Shown piece after piece: positions 27,306-39,412 of a stretch of DNA of 64,000 bases. The notes beneath the pieces were generated by a model. The model had not been told where the DNA came from. It did not search any database and saw nothing but the letters and a program-made list of their open reading frames with translations. The stretch comes from Cokeromyces recurvatus (Eukaryota; Mucoromycota; Mucoromycetes; Mucorales; Mucoraceae), in NCBI RefSeq assembly GCF_025118155.1, contig NW_026251387.1:1519501-1583500 (forward strand), written 5' to 3'. The stretch's first letter is position 1, and each line of letters starts with the position of its first letter. The translations under genes were made by a program, and so were the position numbers.

Positions 27306-27608
27306 ATTTAATTTTAGATCTATAAACAAAAAAAAACTTTTTTTTTTTCTTTTTTGGGTTGAGAAAAGTTTAAAAAAAAAAAACCTGCCAAAGAAAGAAA
27401 AATTTCAAACAAAGAAACGCCATCACATTTGAGCCAATTAAATTTAGCGATAAAGTTCAGTTGACAAGTTGTCAATGTTCATTATTAAAAAAAAAAAAAA
27501 AAAGTTGTCAATATGATGGATAAAGTATAAATAGGAGGAAGGAAAGTTGGGGAGAGAGAGAAAAAAAAAAGTATTTTAGATAGCAATACTATCATACAAA
27601 AAAAAAAA
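27306..27608. promoter_or_regulatory. Intergenic region with TATA box
   Basis: Separates MAK11 (minus) from the micro-ORF at 27609. A TATA-like AGTATAAATAGG lies near 27522-27534, about 75 bp before that ORF, and a purine-rich leader (GGAGAGAGAG) follows it. Confidence 0.4.
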
Positions 27609-27744
27609 ATGCCTAAAATTAGACCTGACAAGCCTGCTTTGCCATCTCCTTATCCTTTACCACCCAAAAAATAAAAGAAGACAAGGTGCTCTCTTACTGG
27701 ATACACCATCTCAAAAGCAACTCAAAAAGTACAACATCTTTTAA
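27609..27744 (+). CDS. Candidate micro-gene with frame break
   Basis: An ATG at 27609 opens 21 codons ending PPKK then TAA (27672-27674). In the +1 frame the text continues at once as KRRQGALLLDTPSQKQLKKY, ending at 27742-27744. The whole would be about 44 residues with a central basic patch (PPKK/KRRQ) like a nuclear localisation signal. A TATA-like box and a purine-rich leader precede it. The break is at an A6 run (27666-27671). It may be a one-base sequencing or assembly error, a decayed gene, or translational +1 slippage. I do not recognise a family. Confidence 0.4.
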
Positions 27745-28178
27745 TAAGAATAGTGCTTGAATATATTTATATATGTATATTTATATTTATATTTGAAGAA
27801 AAAAAATAAATTATTTATACCTATATATTTATCAGATCTAATAATATTTTATCGTACCTATCAGAAGAATAGAGGGGGGGAGAGGAAGAGAGATTTTTAT
27901 AAGAGCAAATAGGTCAACGTATATATTACGTAAGCTATTTCTCTCTCTCTCTTTTTTTTTTTTTTTTTTTTTCTTTTCCTACAATCAGGCTTTTAATATC
28001 CATTTTATTATTACACAACAAAGTGGCAATACAAAGACAAAAATCTAATTTTATATACATATAAAGACTATGATGTAATGATGAAGACGTTTTATTCTTT
28101 ATTATTATTATTTATTATCTTTCTCTCTTTCTTTCTTTTTTCTTTCCTTTTTATTATATCTTTTTTTTTCTTTAAATC
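27745..28178. other. Intergenic before external NADH dehydrogenase
   Basis: AT-rich spacer with CT repeats and T runs (about 27942-27972 and 28117-28172) leading to the NADH dehydrogenase start. No gene is seen. Confidence 0.5.
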
Positions 28179-30464
28179 ATGTTGTCGCGTTCATTATTAA
28201 AGAAAGCAGGCCAACGATTGAATACATCTATTATTTATGGTCAAAGAAGAGGGAAATGGAGTTTTGGGAGAGAGGGGGAGGAAAGTAGCAAAGGACGATT
28301 CCTCTTCAGATCTAATTTAATAAAAAAGGAAGGAAGAGCAACAAGAACAAAGATGCTTTTCTATGCTACGTTAGCAGGAGGTCTTTCAGGTAGTGTAATT
28401 TATTATCTGTTTCGAGACCAAGAACAATTTATAAAAGATATGTTGGGTGCTCATGAACGTGTTCCTCCTCTTGCCCTTCATCCAAAACGAGGTGGTCTTA
28501 AGAATCTCCCTATATCTGACTTTTATCTGGATGATACCATCACCTCCGTCACAACAGAGGAGGATGAGGAGAAACCACGTCTTGTTATACTTGGTTCAGG
28601 TTGGGGTGCTATCTCAGTTTTAAAGAATTTAGAAAAGGATAAATATAACGTAACAATTATTAGTGAGAACAATTATTTCTTGTTTACACCCTTATTACCT
28701 AGTGCTACAGTTGGCACACTTGAATTAAGGTATTGTCATTGATAACCGAATTTTTAGACTCTGTTATTGACACATACATATATATAATAGATCCTTGATC
28801 GAATCTGTTCGTAAAATAGCTTCTCGAATTAAAGCTCATTTTTTGGAAGGCAAAGCTGTAGATATCGACCTTGAACATAAATTGGTAGAGATAAAGGGAA
28901 TCAACGGTGAAGACAACTTTTATGTCCCTTATGATAAATTAATAGTAGCAGTAGGAGCAACCGGTATAACGCATGGTATAGAAGGTCTTCAACATACAGT
29001 TCAGTTAAAGACCATTCGAGATGCTATTCATATACGACGTAAAGTGACAGAAAATGTCGAAAGGGCATGTCTACCGACGACTACCCCTGAGGAACGTAGA
29101 CGGTTATTATCCTTTGTTATCTGCGGTGGAGGTCCTACAGGTGTTGAGTTTGCTGCTGAATTATCAGATTGGATCAATGAAGACCTGGTGAAATGGGTTT
29201 GTGACCTCTCTTTCTCTTTATACTCTTTATATTCATTCATTTTTTCTTCTTCTTCTTGTCTAGTTTCCAGGTTTAATTCGAGAAGAAGTATCCATTCATA
29301 TTATACAATCAAGAGATCATATTTTAAATACATTTGATAGTAAGATTAGTGAATATGCAGAGAAAAGATTTCAACGTGCTCATGTCGATGTAATCACAAA
29401 TGCCCGAGTTGTTCGTATCGATGACGAAAAGGTAGTATATCGTTTAAAGACAGATGAAGAAGATCAGACAAGAAAATTACCTTATGGATTATGTTTATGG
29501 TCAACTGGTATTGGTAAAGTTTAAGAAGAGACTATTTGAATTGAATTGACCTAATTCTTTAAAAAAAAAATAATAATCATATTGATTGGTTAGCTATGAC
29601 TTCATTTGCTAGAAAGTTAACAGACAAATTATCAGCTCAGGCACATAAACGTGTATTAACAACAGACGGCTATTTACATTTAGCGGGTGTAGAAGATAAA
29701 TCTATTTATGCATTAGGTGATTGTGCAACAATTGAAAATCCAAACTTACTAGAGCATTTAATGGACATATTTGAAGAAGCAGATACGTAAAGTATATATG
29801 CAGATGTATATATATATATATATATATATAAAATAGATACTAACAATAGATACACATAGTAATAAGGATGGAAAGATTCAATTACATGAATTTCTCATTA
29901 TTTGTGAAAAATTACGTTCAAGGTTCCCATTAATAGGAGAACATTTAAAGAATCTTGAAAGGTTATTTTCAAACTATGATGTCGATAAAAACGATTCTTT
30001 AGATGTAGATGAAATGAAAACGATGCTAGAAGATGTTGATAAAAAATTAACTCATTTACCTGCTGTAAAAAAAAAAAAAAAAAAAAAAGTGTTATAATAG
30101 TATTATAATCAAGTAGTTTATATAAATACTCATATAATAATCATAGACGGCACAAGTAGCAAGTCAGCAAGGAAAGTATTTAGCTAACTATTTAAACAGA
30201 TTATCTAAGAATAAGAATGATGAAGAGAGTACAGAAAGATTAGTTGGACAGTTTCATTATAATCATCTGGGTGCATTGGCTTATTTAGGTAATACAGCTG
30301 TAGGCGACTTTAAATGGGGTTATCAAATAATAGGTGGTCTTTGGGCACTCTATCTTTGGCGTAGTGTTTATTGGAGTGAACAAGTTAGTATGCGTACACG
30401 TATGAATTTAAGTTTAGATTGGACCAAATGTGCTATCTGGGGAAGAGATATTTCAACTGTTTAA
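28179..30464 (+). CDS. External alternative NADH dehydrogenase with EF-hands
   Basis: Exons 28179-28729, 28791-29196, 29264-29513, 29594-29786, 29860-30064 and 30147-30464 encode 640 residues. There is an N-terminal mitochondrial presequence, then a transmembrane stretch ([20 protein letters not shown]). Two Rossmann motifs follow: [17 protein letters not shown] for FAD and [17 protein letters not shown] for NADH. Between them and the C-terminus lie two EF-hands with full 12-residue loops, [12 protein letters not shown] and [12 protein letters not shown]. The C-terminus has [12 protein letters not shown] and the membrane-binding end typical of NDH-2. Such enzymes oxidise cytosolic NADH at the outer face of the inner membrane without pumping protons; the EF-hands imply calcium control as in fungal and plant NDE/NDB types. 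Confidence 0.93.
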
Positions 30465-31033
30465 TTAATTAATAAAGTATTATTCTATTATTATAACTCA
30501 TAAAAGTAGTCCCTGTTATTAACCTGCTATCAAAGTAGTCTATGTATGTATATGAATTAAACTAGAAGCAATTACAATTTAAAAATCAAATTTTATTTAT
30601 ATCCAAAGGTAAATGAAAAAAAAAGATAATGAAATACTGTTCAAGAAGATAGTCTAAATAATGATGGAACAATCAATACATCGAGAATATTCTGTCAAGA
30701 AAGAATGAAAGATGTTCCTCTATCTTTCTCTCTCTTTTTTTAAAAAAAAAGAAAGTAAAGTGTTGTATTAAACAGTGTTCATCTCTTATTATGTAAATAA
30801 AGCGTCTGGATATTTACAGATGATATAATAGGTCCAATGTTATCCTGGTTTATAATCTCTTAAGAATTCAACTGTTGTGCTGATGTTCTAACATCATGAC
30901 TATCGGAGTTTTAAATTAATTATATACATATGTGTATACATAATCCTAAGCTCCGCCGAGAATTATTCGTTCTTTTTTTATTTTTTATTTTATTTTTTAT
31001 TTATTTATTTTATTATTTCAAAAAAAAAAAAAA
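30465..31033. other. Intergenic, no gene seen
   Basis: AT-rich spacer between two plus-strand genes. It ends in T-rich repeats and an A14 run immediately before the next start codon (31020-31033). Confidence 0.5.
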
Positions 31034-31956
31034 ATGAGACATGATGAATTAGCAATGTCAAGTGAAATGACAATATCATTATCAGCTTCTAAATTAGAAT
31101 CTCGGTCAAATGTATTTGATTATCATGATACTAATTCAACTACATTCATAGGAGAAGGAACAATAGACGATTATCAAATAAATAACATATTATCTTCTTG
31201 TTCACCCTCATTAGTATCACCTTCTTCTTCTATAAATAATAGTTTATTCGAGATATGTCGTTGTTGTGGTAAACAAGATTGTGAAAGTCTAGATTATTTC
31301 AATCGTGTTGTAAAAAAACTTGAAACTGATACTCGATTGGCTGCAGGTAATAATGATGATAACTATTATTTTTAAAGTATATAAACTTGATATGTATATG
31401 TAAAGAGCTTGGACAAGGTCTACTTAATCAACATGAAATGTATATAAATGAGTCTAATCAACAAAAGGCCCACTTAAAAGAACAAGTATGTAATTTATTT
31501 GCTCATTCATTCATTTTATAATTATTGATGATGATTATTATTAGTTAAAAGAATGTCATGAAAAAATACAAAGACTTGAACTAATATCAGATGAAGTAGA
31601 AAATGAAAAAGAGACAATTTTAAAAGAAAAGAATAAATGGCTTTGGGAATATCAAAAGGGTAAAAAGGTAAAACTCATCATATATATATCATGCGCATAA
31701 TTGATATTTTTAGTAAATTATTTTATATTACAATAATATATTTTGCTGTACCTGAAAAAAAGATATTAAATGAAACAATAGCTGATTTGGAAATGTCAAA
31801 TGAAAAATGTAATCAGCTTACAAAAGAACTTGAATTAAAAATGAAAGAAATTGAAAAATTAAGACTATTTAAATTTATGGTAAAACAATCAGAATCAAGG
31901 GAAGAATTACTAACATCAAAGGTAAATTATAAAAACTACTTTTATTCTTATAACTT

Positions 31957-32006
<50 letters not shown>

Positions 32007-32655
32007 TAGTTAAAAGATACAAATCAAGAATTGACTATTTGTAGAAAGAATGAAGTTTTGTTAGAATCTAAAATCAAAAAATTAAAAATGAAGTATGGTA
32101 AGTGAAAAAAAAAATAAGTAAAAAAAAAAACAAGTTAAAAATAGTCATATTATTATCCAATTAGAATCTTTACATCTTTGCCATGAACAATTAATAAAAG
32201 AAGTAGAAAAAAGTATACCAACAACGATCAACCATCATCGTGACAATTATAAACAGAATACAGCTGTTATAGATGATATAAATAATAAGGTATTCTTATT
32301 TATTTTTATACTTGCTTGACATATCTCTTTATTTTCACACGTGTTTGTAGATATCAAATAATACTATAAATGACCTCATTCATTTGATTAAAGAACTTTC
32401 ATTCACAAATACAAAATTAAAATCAGATCTTTCAGATTATAAAAGTCAATTAACAGAAGCAAAAGAAGAAATCGTGATTTTAACTCATAAACTAGAAGAG
32501 CATGACGAACGTTCAACATCGTTTAAAGAAAAGAAGTCTATCGTATTATTATCAAAAGATATCAAACATACCCTTCCTAAACGTTCGAATACAATACATC
32601 TTTTCCCTTCTTCTTCAAACAAAACAAAGGAAATAACAGCGACTGCTGCTACTAC

Positions 32656-32696
<41 letters not shown>

Positions 32697-33718
32697 ATAC
32701 TATATCTACTTTGTCATCCACAATAAATAGTAATGACTTTATAAATGATGGATTGGTAATAATAGCTCAAAAATAATATTATATCAAAAAAAAAAATTAA
32801 ACAAAACACAATCTAATCTAATCTAATCTATTTATATAGTGTGAAATGAATTTATCTGATCAACAAAAAGACCTTATTTTAGTATCTCCTTCTACTTCTT
32901 CAATTATTACTGTACAAGATGGAGAATTAACAGCTATTGCCTCTTCTGAAATGACAAAATCACCTTATAGTCTGTTACAGGAACATGCAACTCAAATTTT
33001 GGATAGATTAAGAGGATCAGATATTCGAGCATTAAATAGAAAGTTAAAAAGAGCGTTTGACATTACTGAATTAAGTAGCATGAGCAATTCTATCATTGAT
33101 AATATTCTTATGGATGTAGATACACTTGAAAGTCGATTCTTATGGATGAACGATAAGAGGCAATTATTCAGTCGTGATGATAAGGTAGCTTTCTTTCCTC
33201 TATTAGAATTATTAAAGAGTATGTTAAAGGAACTTGGTATGTTGAAAACGACTATGAATGATTTTCAAGTTGAATATGTAAAGAAAGTAGAAGAGAATAA
33301 AATGAGAGTAGAGAAAGAAATAATGAAAGGGAATCAACAAGAGTTATCCATTCATGATGATGCAATCAGTTCAAATCATCATCAACAACAACAGTCGTCC
33401 TCTCTTTCTTTAAAGAGAAGGTCTTCTAATAGACCCTTATCTTGGTTCTCAAGTATCTTTTCTGTTGCTTCAAATCAAAAGTCTGACCAAATAATACATC
33501 ATGATAAGCAAGAAGAATCGACAATGACTGATACCCTATTATTACCTAACAATAAACAACAAAGACATTCTTCCTTATCTCATCATCATTATTCTCCAGA
33601 GAATCAGATTACCAACACTCGAATCAATAGAGACTATTATTATAAATCAACACATTCACCTTCTAATACTAGTCATTTAATATCAACTACAACTACTAGT
33701 TGGCTAGGTGGCAAATAG
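31034..33718 (+). CDS. Long coiled-coil protein with Cys-rich N-terminal motif
   Basis: Exons 31034-31346, 31406-31485, 31545-31667, 31763-31921, 32010-32097, 32165-32289, 32351-32755 and 32840-33718 give 723 residues. I do not recognise a named gene. The N-terminal 100 residues are Ser-rich, then comes a compact motif CRCCGKQDC followed by YFNRVVKKLETDTRLAAELG. The middle (about residues 105-340) is heptad-rich coiled coil. A poly-Thr tract coded by ACT repeats comes next. A second helical block (LLQEHATQILDRLRGSD, FLWMNDKRQLFS) and a low-complexity Ser/His/Gln tail end the protein. It could be a cytoskeletal or septation scaffold, but that is a guess from architecture only. A T tract fills the intron at 31922-32009. 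Confidence 0.75.
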
Positions 33719-33998
33719 CATTATTACACACATTGTATATATATATATATATATATTAATTTATTTTTTACACGTATAATATTTATTGCCACTAATGTAT
33801 GTCTGTATAAATAAAAATATATAAAAATATGTATAAAAATATGTATATATGTATACATGTATATGAATATATATATATCTATATACATATACATATACAT
33901 ATACAAATACATATATATACACACATATACATTTATATCCTTACAATATGTTTATAGAATAATTCTTCATAAAGAAAAAAAAACGTGATGGGTTATCA

Positions 33999-34735
33999 TT
34001 AAAAATAAGCTTCAAAATCATCTTCACTATCTGTATCAGGATCAGAAGCCCAAACATCTTCCTCTTCACGTTTCTTGATACACTTCAAACAACGTGCCTT
34101 TTCAGCATTCTTTCTTTGTGACTAAATAAAAGTAGGGTTTATAGTGTGCTCTTTATTCCAGTATTTTATTTTAAGTTTTACCTTTGCAAATTTGTCTAAA
34201 GGTTGGGTCTTGGAACAAACCATACAAGTCAAATGGGTCGTTTGTGTTGGCGTACACTTCTTGCATCTAATCGTTTTTTTCTTGTTGTTATAAGAAGGTG
34301 GTGCATAAGCTTTAAGAAAAGAAAATAAAAAATGTATGAATTATAAAAAGAAAAGAAAAGTCTAAATTGTTGACAACTTACGATTATATGTAGCTTTTTG
34401 AATTTGCGTAGAAGAAAAGGCATCAAGAGGTTTATCCTATTAAAGTGACCAAAATAATAAATAAATATACATGCATTCAAAATTAGTTCATAATTCATAA
34501 TTCACATTAATTTCTTTATTTTATTTTTTTCACCATGTTACAAAATACACATCGCAACGTCTTTAATTGTTGGATTTGAGCTAGAATCACGAATGAACAT
34601 CAAATGAGTGGAAAGAAAATAAAGAGATCAAAAAAGGAAAAAAAAAAAAGAATCTTATTTACCATTAGGCCCAGAAGGCTTATTCATGTTTTGTACAAAG
34701 TTGTTAAATCTACCTGCAGGGCCTTGATGACTCAT
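33999..34735 (-). CDS. Stc1-domain zinc-finger protein
   Basis: Exons 34735-34663, 34580-34534, 34436-34382, 34309-34182 and 34121-33999 encode 141 residues. Nearly the whole protein is a tandem LIM-like zinc-finger domain of Stc1 type: LRCVFCNM, then DKPLDAFSSTQIQK, IRCKKCTPTQTTHLTCMVC, PLDKFAKSQRKNAEKARCLK and C. An acidic tail (DPDTDSEDDFEAYF) follows. In fission yeast Stc1 bridges the RNAi effector RITS and the CLRC H3K9 methyltransferase complex. The family is broad in fungi, and most members are not tested, so a role in RNAi-directed chromatin silencing here is inference. Confidence 0.8.
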
Positions 34736-34850
34736 TTTATTTTTTTCCTTTTTTACTAACAGAGAAGAGAGAGAAAAAATAATAAAAAAAAATTATTTGT
34801 TTTCCCCTTTATACTCACTGACATGAAACAAATTAAAATAAACGACGGCT

Positions 34851-34896
<46 letters not shown>

Positions 34897-35350
34897 ACAT
34901 AGTTTTTCTATGAGGCAAAAAACAAAAAAATAGAATCTTTCTGATAATGAACATTCTATTACGCGCAATATAAACTTTTATGTTAATCTATTACTATTTC
35001 GATTATAGAATAATAAGCTTTCTTTCGTATGATCAATCTTTTTTTTTTTTTCTAATTTATAATCAATGTCGTATATTAAAAAAAAAAAAGCTTGTTTAAA
35101 CATAATGTTGGCTTATAATAAATTAATCATGTTTCTGCTTGTTTACATTACATTATTCTTTGTTTTCAGACCAAGATTAAACTTTAGGTAAATGTACCTT
35201 CTTTTAAATATTAGATATGATGAGCGGTTATTTCCTTGTAATTGTATAATAACGATTTACCCTCCCCTCTACTCCCTCTTATAATAAAAGTAATCATCTT
35301 GTTTCTACCCATCTCATCTGAAATAAAAGCTATTTATTTACAATAGTTTA
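34736..35350. other. Intergenic with T tract
   Basis: The spacer between the Stc1-domain gene start and the 3' end of the CDK7-type gene. It holds a T tract of about 39 nt (34856-34895). No gene is seen. Confidence 0.5.
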
Positions 35351-36747
35351 TTAAGCTACAGAATTCAGTTTTTTTGATACAGTCTTTGTATCATCTATAT
35401 GACTATTCTCTCCTCCCTGTTCTTGTATCATTTTTCTTTTTAAATGATTTTTGTTATTCATATTTACATAGTCTGATAGAAGTTGATCTTTCTTGATTGT
35501 TGTAGATTTTTGAGTTTGTGGTAATTTTTCTGGTGGTGTAGGTAAAGGTAAATTTCTAAAATAGGAATGACCTAAACATTCTTCGGCAGTCCAACGACGA
35601 TTTGGGTCAAATACTAGCATTTGCTCTAATAAACTCAAGGCATCTGTACCTGCTGCTGTAAAATATTGTCTTAGTGGTACTTTAGGAAATTGTTTAAATG
35701 GCATATAACCAGGTAATGTACTCATTCCTGGCCAATCTACTTCTGTTGGTGTACCAAGTGCATGAAATATTTTGGTTAATTGATCCATATCTGAATCACC
35801 TGCGACATAAGGAGTTCTTAACATAAGCTCTGCAAATATACATCCTACTGCCCATATATCTACTGCATATGAATATTCTTTAGCTCCAAATAATAATTCA
35901 GGTGAACGATACCATCTAAAGAGAGATATCCATTTTTTTTCTCTTTTTAGTACTATAGATAGATGTATGCAATCATAGTCTTTATATACCTTGTTACAAC
36001 TTGGGATGTCATCTGTCTTCCTGGATCTCCCCAATCTCTTGCTAAACCAAAATCTGCAATTTTAAGTACTCCATTATCTGTTATTAGCAAGTTATTTGGC
36101 TTCATATCCTAATTATAGCATATAATTAATTTACATATTATTCCATTTAAAGAAACTGAAATATATTACTCTATGCAAAATAAAATGACGATGACAATGA
36201 TCAAGGCCTCTCAACATCATCAACATCCAAGATTTAATATCTGCTGGCATAAATAATATACTTTTATCCTTTATCACTTGTTCTAAGTCTGACTCAAGAT
36301 ATTCTAATACTAAATTTAAGTTGGTTTTATGTGAAAAGACATCTATTAACTACAAGAAAGATGCAAGATTTTTTATTTATTTAAAAAAAAAAACAAAAAA
36401 CAAAATTCAGTTATTTTATTCTATTTTATTCATTACCTCAATCACATTAGGATGGCGTAGTTCTTGAAGATATTTTACTTCACGAATTGCAGTTAAATCT
36501 AGACCATCTTTAAATTGTCCCATTTTGATTTTTTTAATAGCTACTTTTTGTCCAGTTTGTACACATGTACCTAAACAAAGATTAATGAATATAATAGTTT
36601 TGGAGAAATGAAAAAAAACAAAAAAAAAAAAAACTAATGAAACTTACCTCTATACACAACAGCATAGGTACCTTCACCCACCTTGGCATCCTTTACATAT
36701 TTCTTTTCAGCGTGTGTATTATATTCTTCTGCATCGTCGGAATCCAT
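35351..36747 (-). CDS. CDK7: Cyclin-dependent kinase 7 / Kin28 (TFIIH)
   Basis: Exons 36747-36648, 36570-36437, 36349-36170, 36108-35990 and 35915-35351 encode 365 residues. The kinase domain has the glycine loop ([12 protein letters not shown]), the [10 protein letters not shown] lysine, [24 protein letters not shown] and the T-loop with [34 protein letters not shown] and the later LPTPPEKLP are typical of CDK7/Kin28 rather than CDK1. In TFIIH this kinase phosphorylates Ser5 of the RNA polymerase II tail and activates other CDKs. The C-terminal tail of about 50 residues is low complexity and basic. Confidence 0.93.
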
Positions 36748-37641
36748 TATAAATGTATTATTCCTTATTTTTTTTTTTAAAAAAAAAAGGAGAGAAAAAA
36801 AAAAGGACTCTTGAAAATGCTTATTTTATAAAATAATTTCCTTATAAACTCAGTCTGATAACTACCTATGTATTTATTGTAGTCACCTCCTCCCCCTTTT
36901 TTTTTAGGGTATAATAGAACATGCCACCAAAGAATGAGGGCTGTTATCAAGATAATGATTCTATTACTTTCAGCTCTCCTCTGTCTATTTTACATAGGTG
37001 ATATTTTATTATATCCTATAGCTTTGAACTTGTCTCTTAGCATATTCTTCTAAACTATTATTTAAAAGGCGAAAGAAGTATACTTGAAGCAAATATATAC
37101 AAAAATATATTAAATAAAATAAAAAGATGACTTTTATCAAGAAGAGCTTCTTATAACAATAAGGCCAAATGAATAAAAAGACTTTATTCCAAAGATCAAA
37201 ATAATACACATGTATACTTTTTATTGCTAAATTTAGATTTCGCGAACCTTATTATAAATTTCATAAAACGTAAGAAAAATATCTTTTTTTTTTTTTCGGG
37301 GACAATTGATTATTATGCTTAAATTTTTACGTCATGTAGTAGTAGTAGTAGTGTAATTCATTATAACAGTAAACATGCAAGATAAATAACACAACCCACT
37401 CGCACAAAAAGAAGATATTTAGACAGCAGTAGTTCGAGCATGTAACAATATGTCTTGTGTATGTTTATGGACCTAATAACAATCATAATATTTATTGCCA
37501 GTTTTATTTAAATAAGCAATAAAATAAGTTTCAACACACAATCACATGAAAATTAACTTTAATAAAGAAATAAATAAAGAAATCGTACTTTTTCTTTTTC
37601 TTTCTTTCTTTCTTTCTTTTATTATTACAAAGAAAATAAAA
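36748..37641. promoter_or_regulatory. Divergent CDK7/VIP1 intergenic region
   Basis: About 0.9 kb between two start codons. It contains a TAG repeat (37338-37352) and a TTTC repeat (37599-37620) just before the VIP1 start. Short ORFs on the minus strand here lack support. Confidence 0.45.
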
Positions 37642-38899
37642 ATGACAAATAATTGGAATATTTTAGTAAGTATTTATCATGTGTAAATATATTTATTTTA
37701 CTTACTTTATAAATATATCACAAATAGACTTCTCAAACCCCATCTCCAAACTATGTTCTTGTAAAGAATATCTCTTTACAATCAACTGAAAAGACAGGTA
37801 AAATATATATAAATTCTTTTTTTTTTCTCAATTGCTTTTTAACAAACGTTTCATATTTTAGTCAAAGATTTCTTTTTGTTTTGTGGTAAAATTAAAGAAT
37901 TTGAAATGAAAGTGTAAAGTACATATGTATGCGTACAGGAAAGTATAAGGACTTATAAGTTTATTATTATTAAATTAGTGATGAAGACGACGAGAAACAT
38001 CAAATTGCTCTAATTCATTTTGAACGTGAATCTGCTGCAAAGACTGCTGTTCTTTTAAGCAATGGTAAAGTAATATGATCAGGGGCTTGGTGAAAATAAA
38101 TAAGAATTATATGTGTAACTTTTTTTTTTCTTTTTCTTTTTCCTGGGTGATATAGCTTTAATTGGTGACAGTTATATTACTGCTCAATCTTACTTTGATG
38201 TCCCCACATCAAATGAAACGACTACTGACTCATCTGACCAACAACAAGAAACTCAAGAAACAAAACCAAAGTCTCATATTGCTGCTGAAATCTTAGCAAA
38301 TGGTTATATGCTTCAAGATCATGTCGTTGCTAAAGGTCTTGAATATGACCATAAATATAATTTGACTTCTCGTTTAACTAACTTTTTCAATACAATTCAA
38401 ACAAATGGTATGTTAACCAAAATAAGAATAAGAATACTATTTAAACTATTATCAATGTCTCACGTCATATCTACTTTTTTTTCACACATATTATTATAAT
38501 TAGTTAAGCAATTTGATGAAAAGTATCGTATTTGGGATAAAGCAGTTAATATTGATCAAAAATATAAAATTGGTGAAAAGGTTTCAAATGCAGCCCACAC
38601 AGCTCAAACGACAGCACAAGCCGCACTTCAAACACCTACTGGACAAAAGGTTCAAGATCTTGCTCAACAAACGCTTGCCCAAATTGCTGCTGTTCATTAT
38701 GAAGCTAAAAGAATTCAGGTAAATATATAAATAGATACATATATGTATGTATGTATATAAATATATGCGTGTGTGTACATGTGATCCTAATCAACTATGA
38801 TATAACATATAGGGTGAAAAATTAGCTCATCAGACTTCTACTACTACTGATAATGATACCACTGAAGCTAAAAAAGCAACTGCTGATACTGTTCAGTAA
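37642..38899 (+). CDS. VIP1: VIP1-like RRM protein
   Basis: Seven exons (37642-37665, 37728-37797, 37862-37913, 37979-38064, 38156-38407, 38504-38718, 38813-38899) encode 261 residues. An N-terminal RRM has RNP2-like YVLVKNIS and RNP1-like HQIALIHF around the pattern FFLFCGKIKEFEMKV. A linker rich in Gln/Thr and a long amphipathic helical region (VSNAAHTAQTTAQAA, GQKVQDLAQQTLAQIAA) follow. This is the layout of fission-yeast Vip1 and its fungal relatives, RNA-binding proteins of poorly known role. Confidence 0.82.
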
Positions 38900-39097
38900 A
38901 TACATGTCTATTGCTCCTTATTAATATAATCATAACTTAAATATGCCATATATTTGTATGAAAATAAATAAAATAAAGTTTACTCCTCTCTTATTAATAC
39001 TCTAAGCTATATGCTATTGTATAGTAGATTATTATTATTTTTTCTCGGCAGAAACATCCTTCTATAGGTACCGTCATCCTAAATTATCTATTCTGCA

Positions 39098-39168
<71 letters not shown>

Positions 39169-39412
39169 AAAAAAAAACAAAAAAAAAACAAAAAAAAAAA
39201 AATAGGCTAAGCTAAGCTACTAAAGCTGGGTTATAGTAAATGATATGCATATACTTGTTTATTTACAATTTTGAACTTTATATAGGATACATATCAAGTA
39301 TTTATTAAATAAAATTACAAATAACAATTTATAAGAAAAAGTCTTTCTGAGTGAGTGAGTGAGTGAGTGCGTGCGTGTGTATGTTGAATTGTCGGTATAA
39401 TACATACATTTA
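38900..39412. other. Convergent intergenic region with long A tract
   Basis: The spacer between the 3' ends of VIP1 and ADA3. It contains an A tract with few interruptions (39101-39202) and a GAGT/GTGC repeat (39350-39375). No gene is seen. Confidence 0.6.
39101..39202. repeat. Long A tract
   Basis: About 100 bp of almost pure A: 67 uninterrupted A residues, then A7-A12 blocks separated by single C residues. It is the longest homopolymer in the window. Its position between two gene 3' ends could reflect an old retro-insertion tail, but no retroelement sequence is next to it. Confidence 0.9.

Noticed and set aside
36933..37013. Short plus-strand ORF beginning MPPKNEGCYQ
   Set aside because: It has only about 26 codons, with no conserved motif or promoter evidence.
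37009..37473. Possible minus-strand exons between CDK7 and VIP1 (LNNSLEEYAKRQVQSYRI; HKHTQDILLHARTTAV)
   Set aside because: Each looks peptide-like and follows an AG, but no start, upstream exon or family match could be linked, and VIP1 occupies the space upstream.
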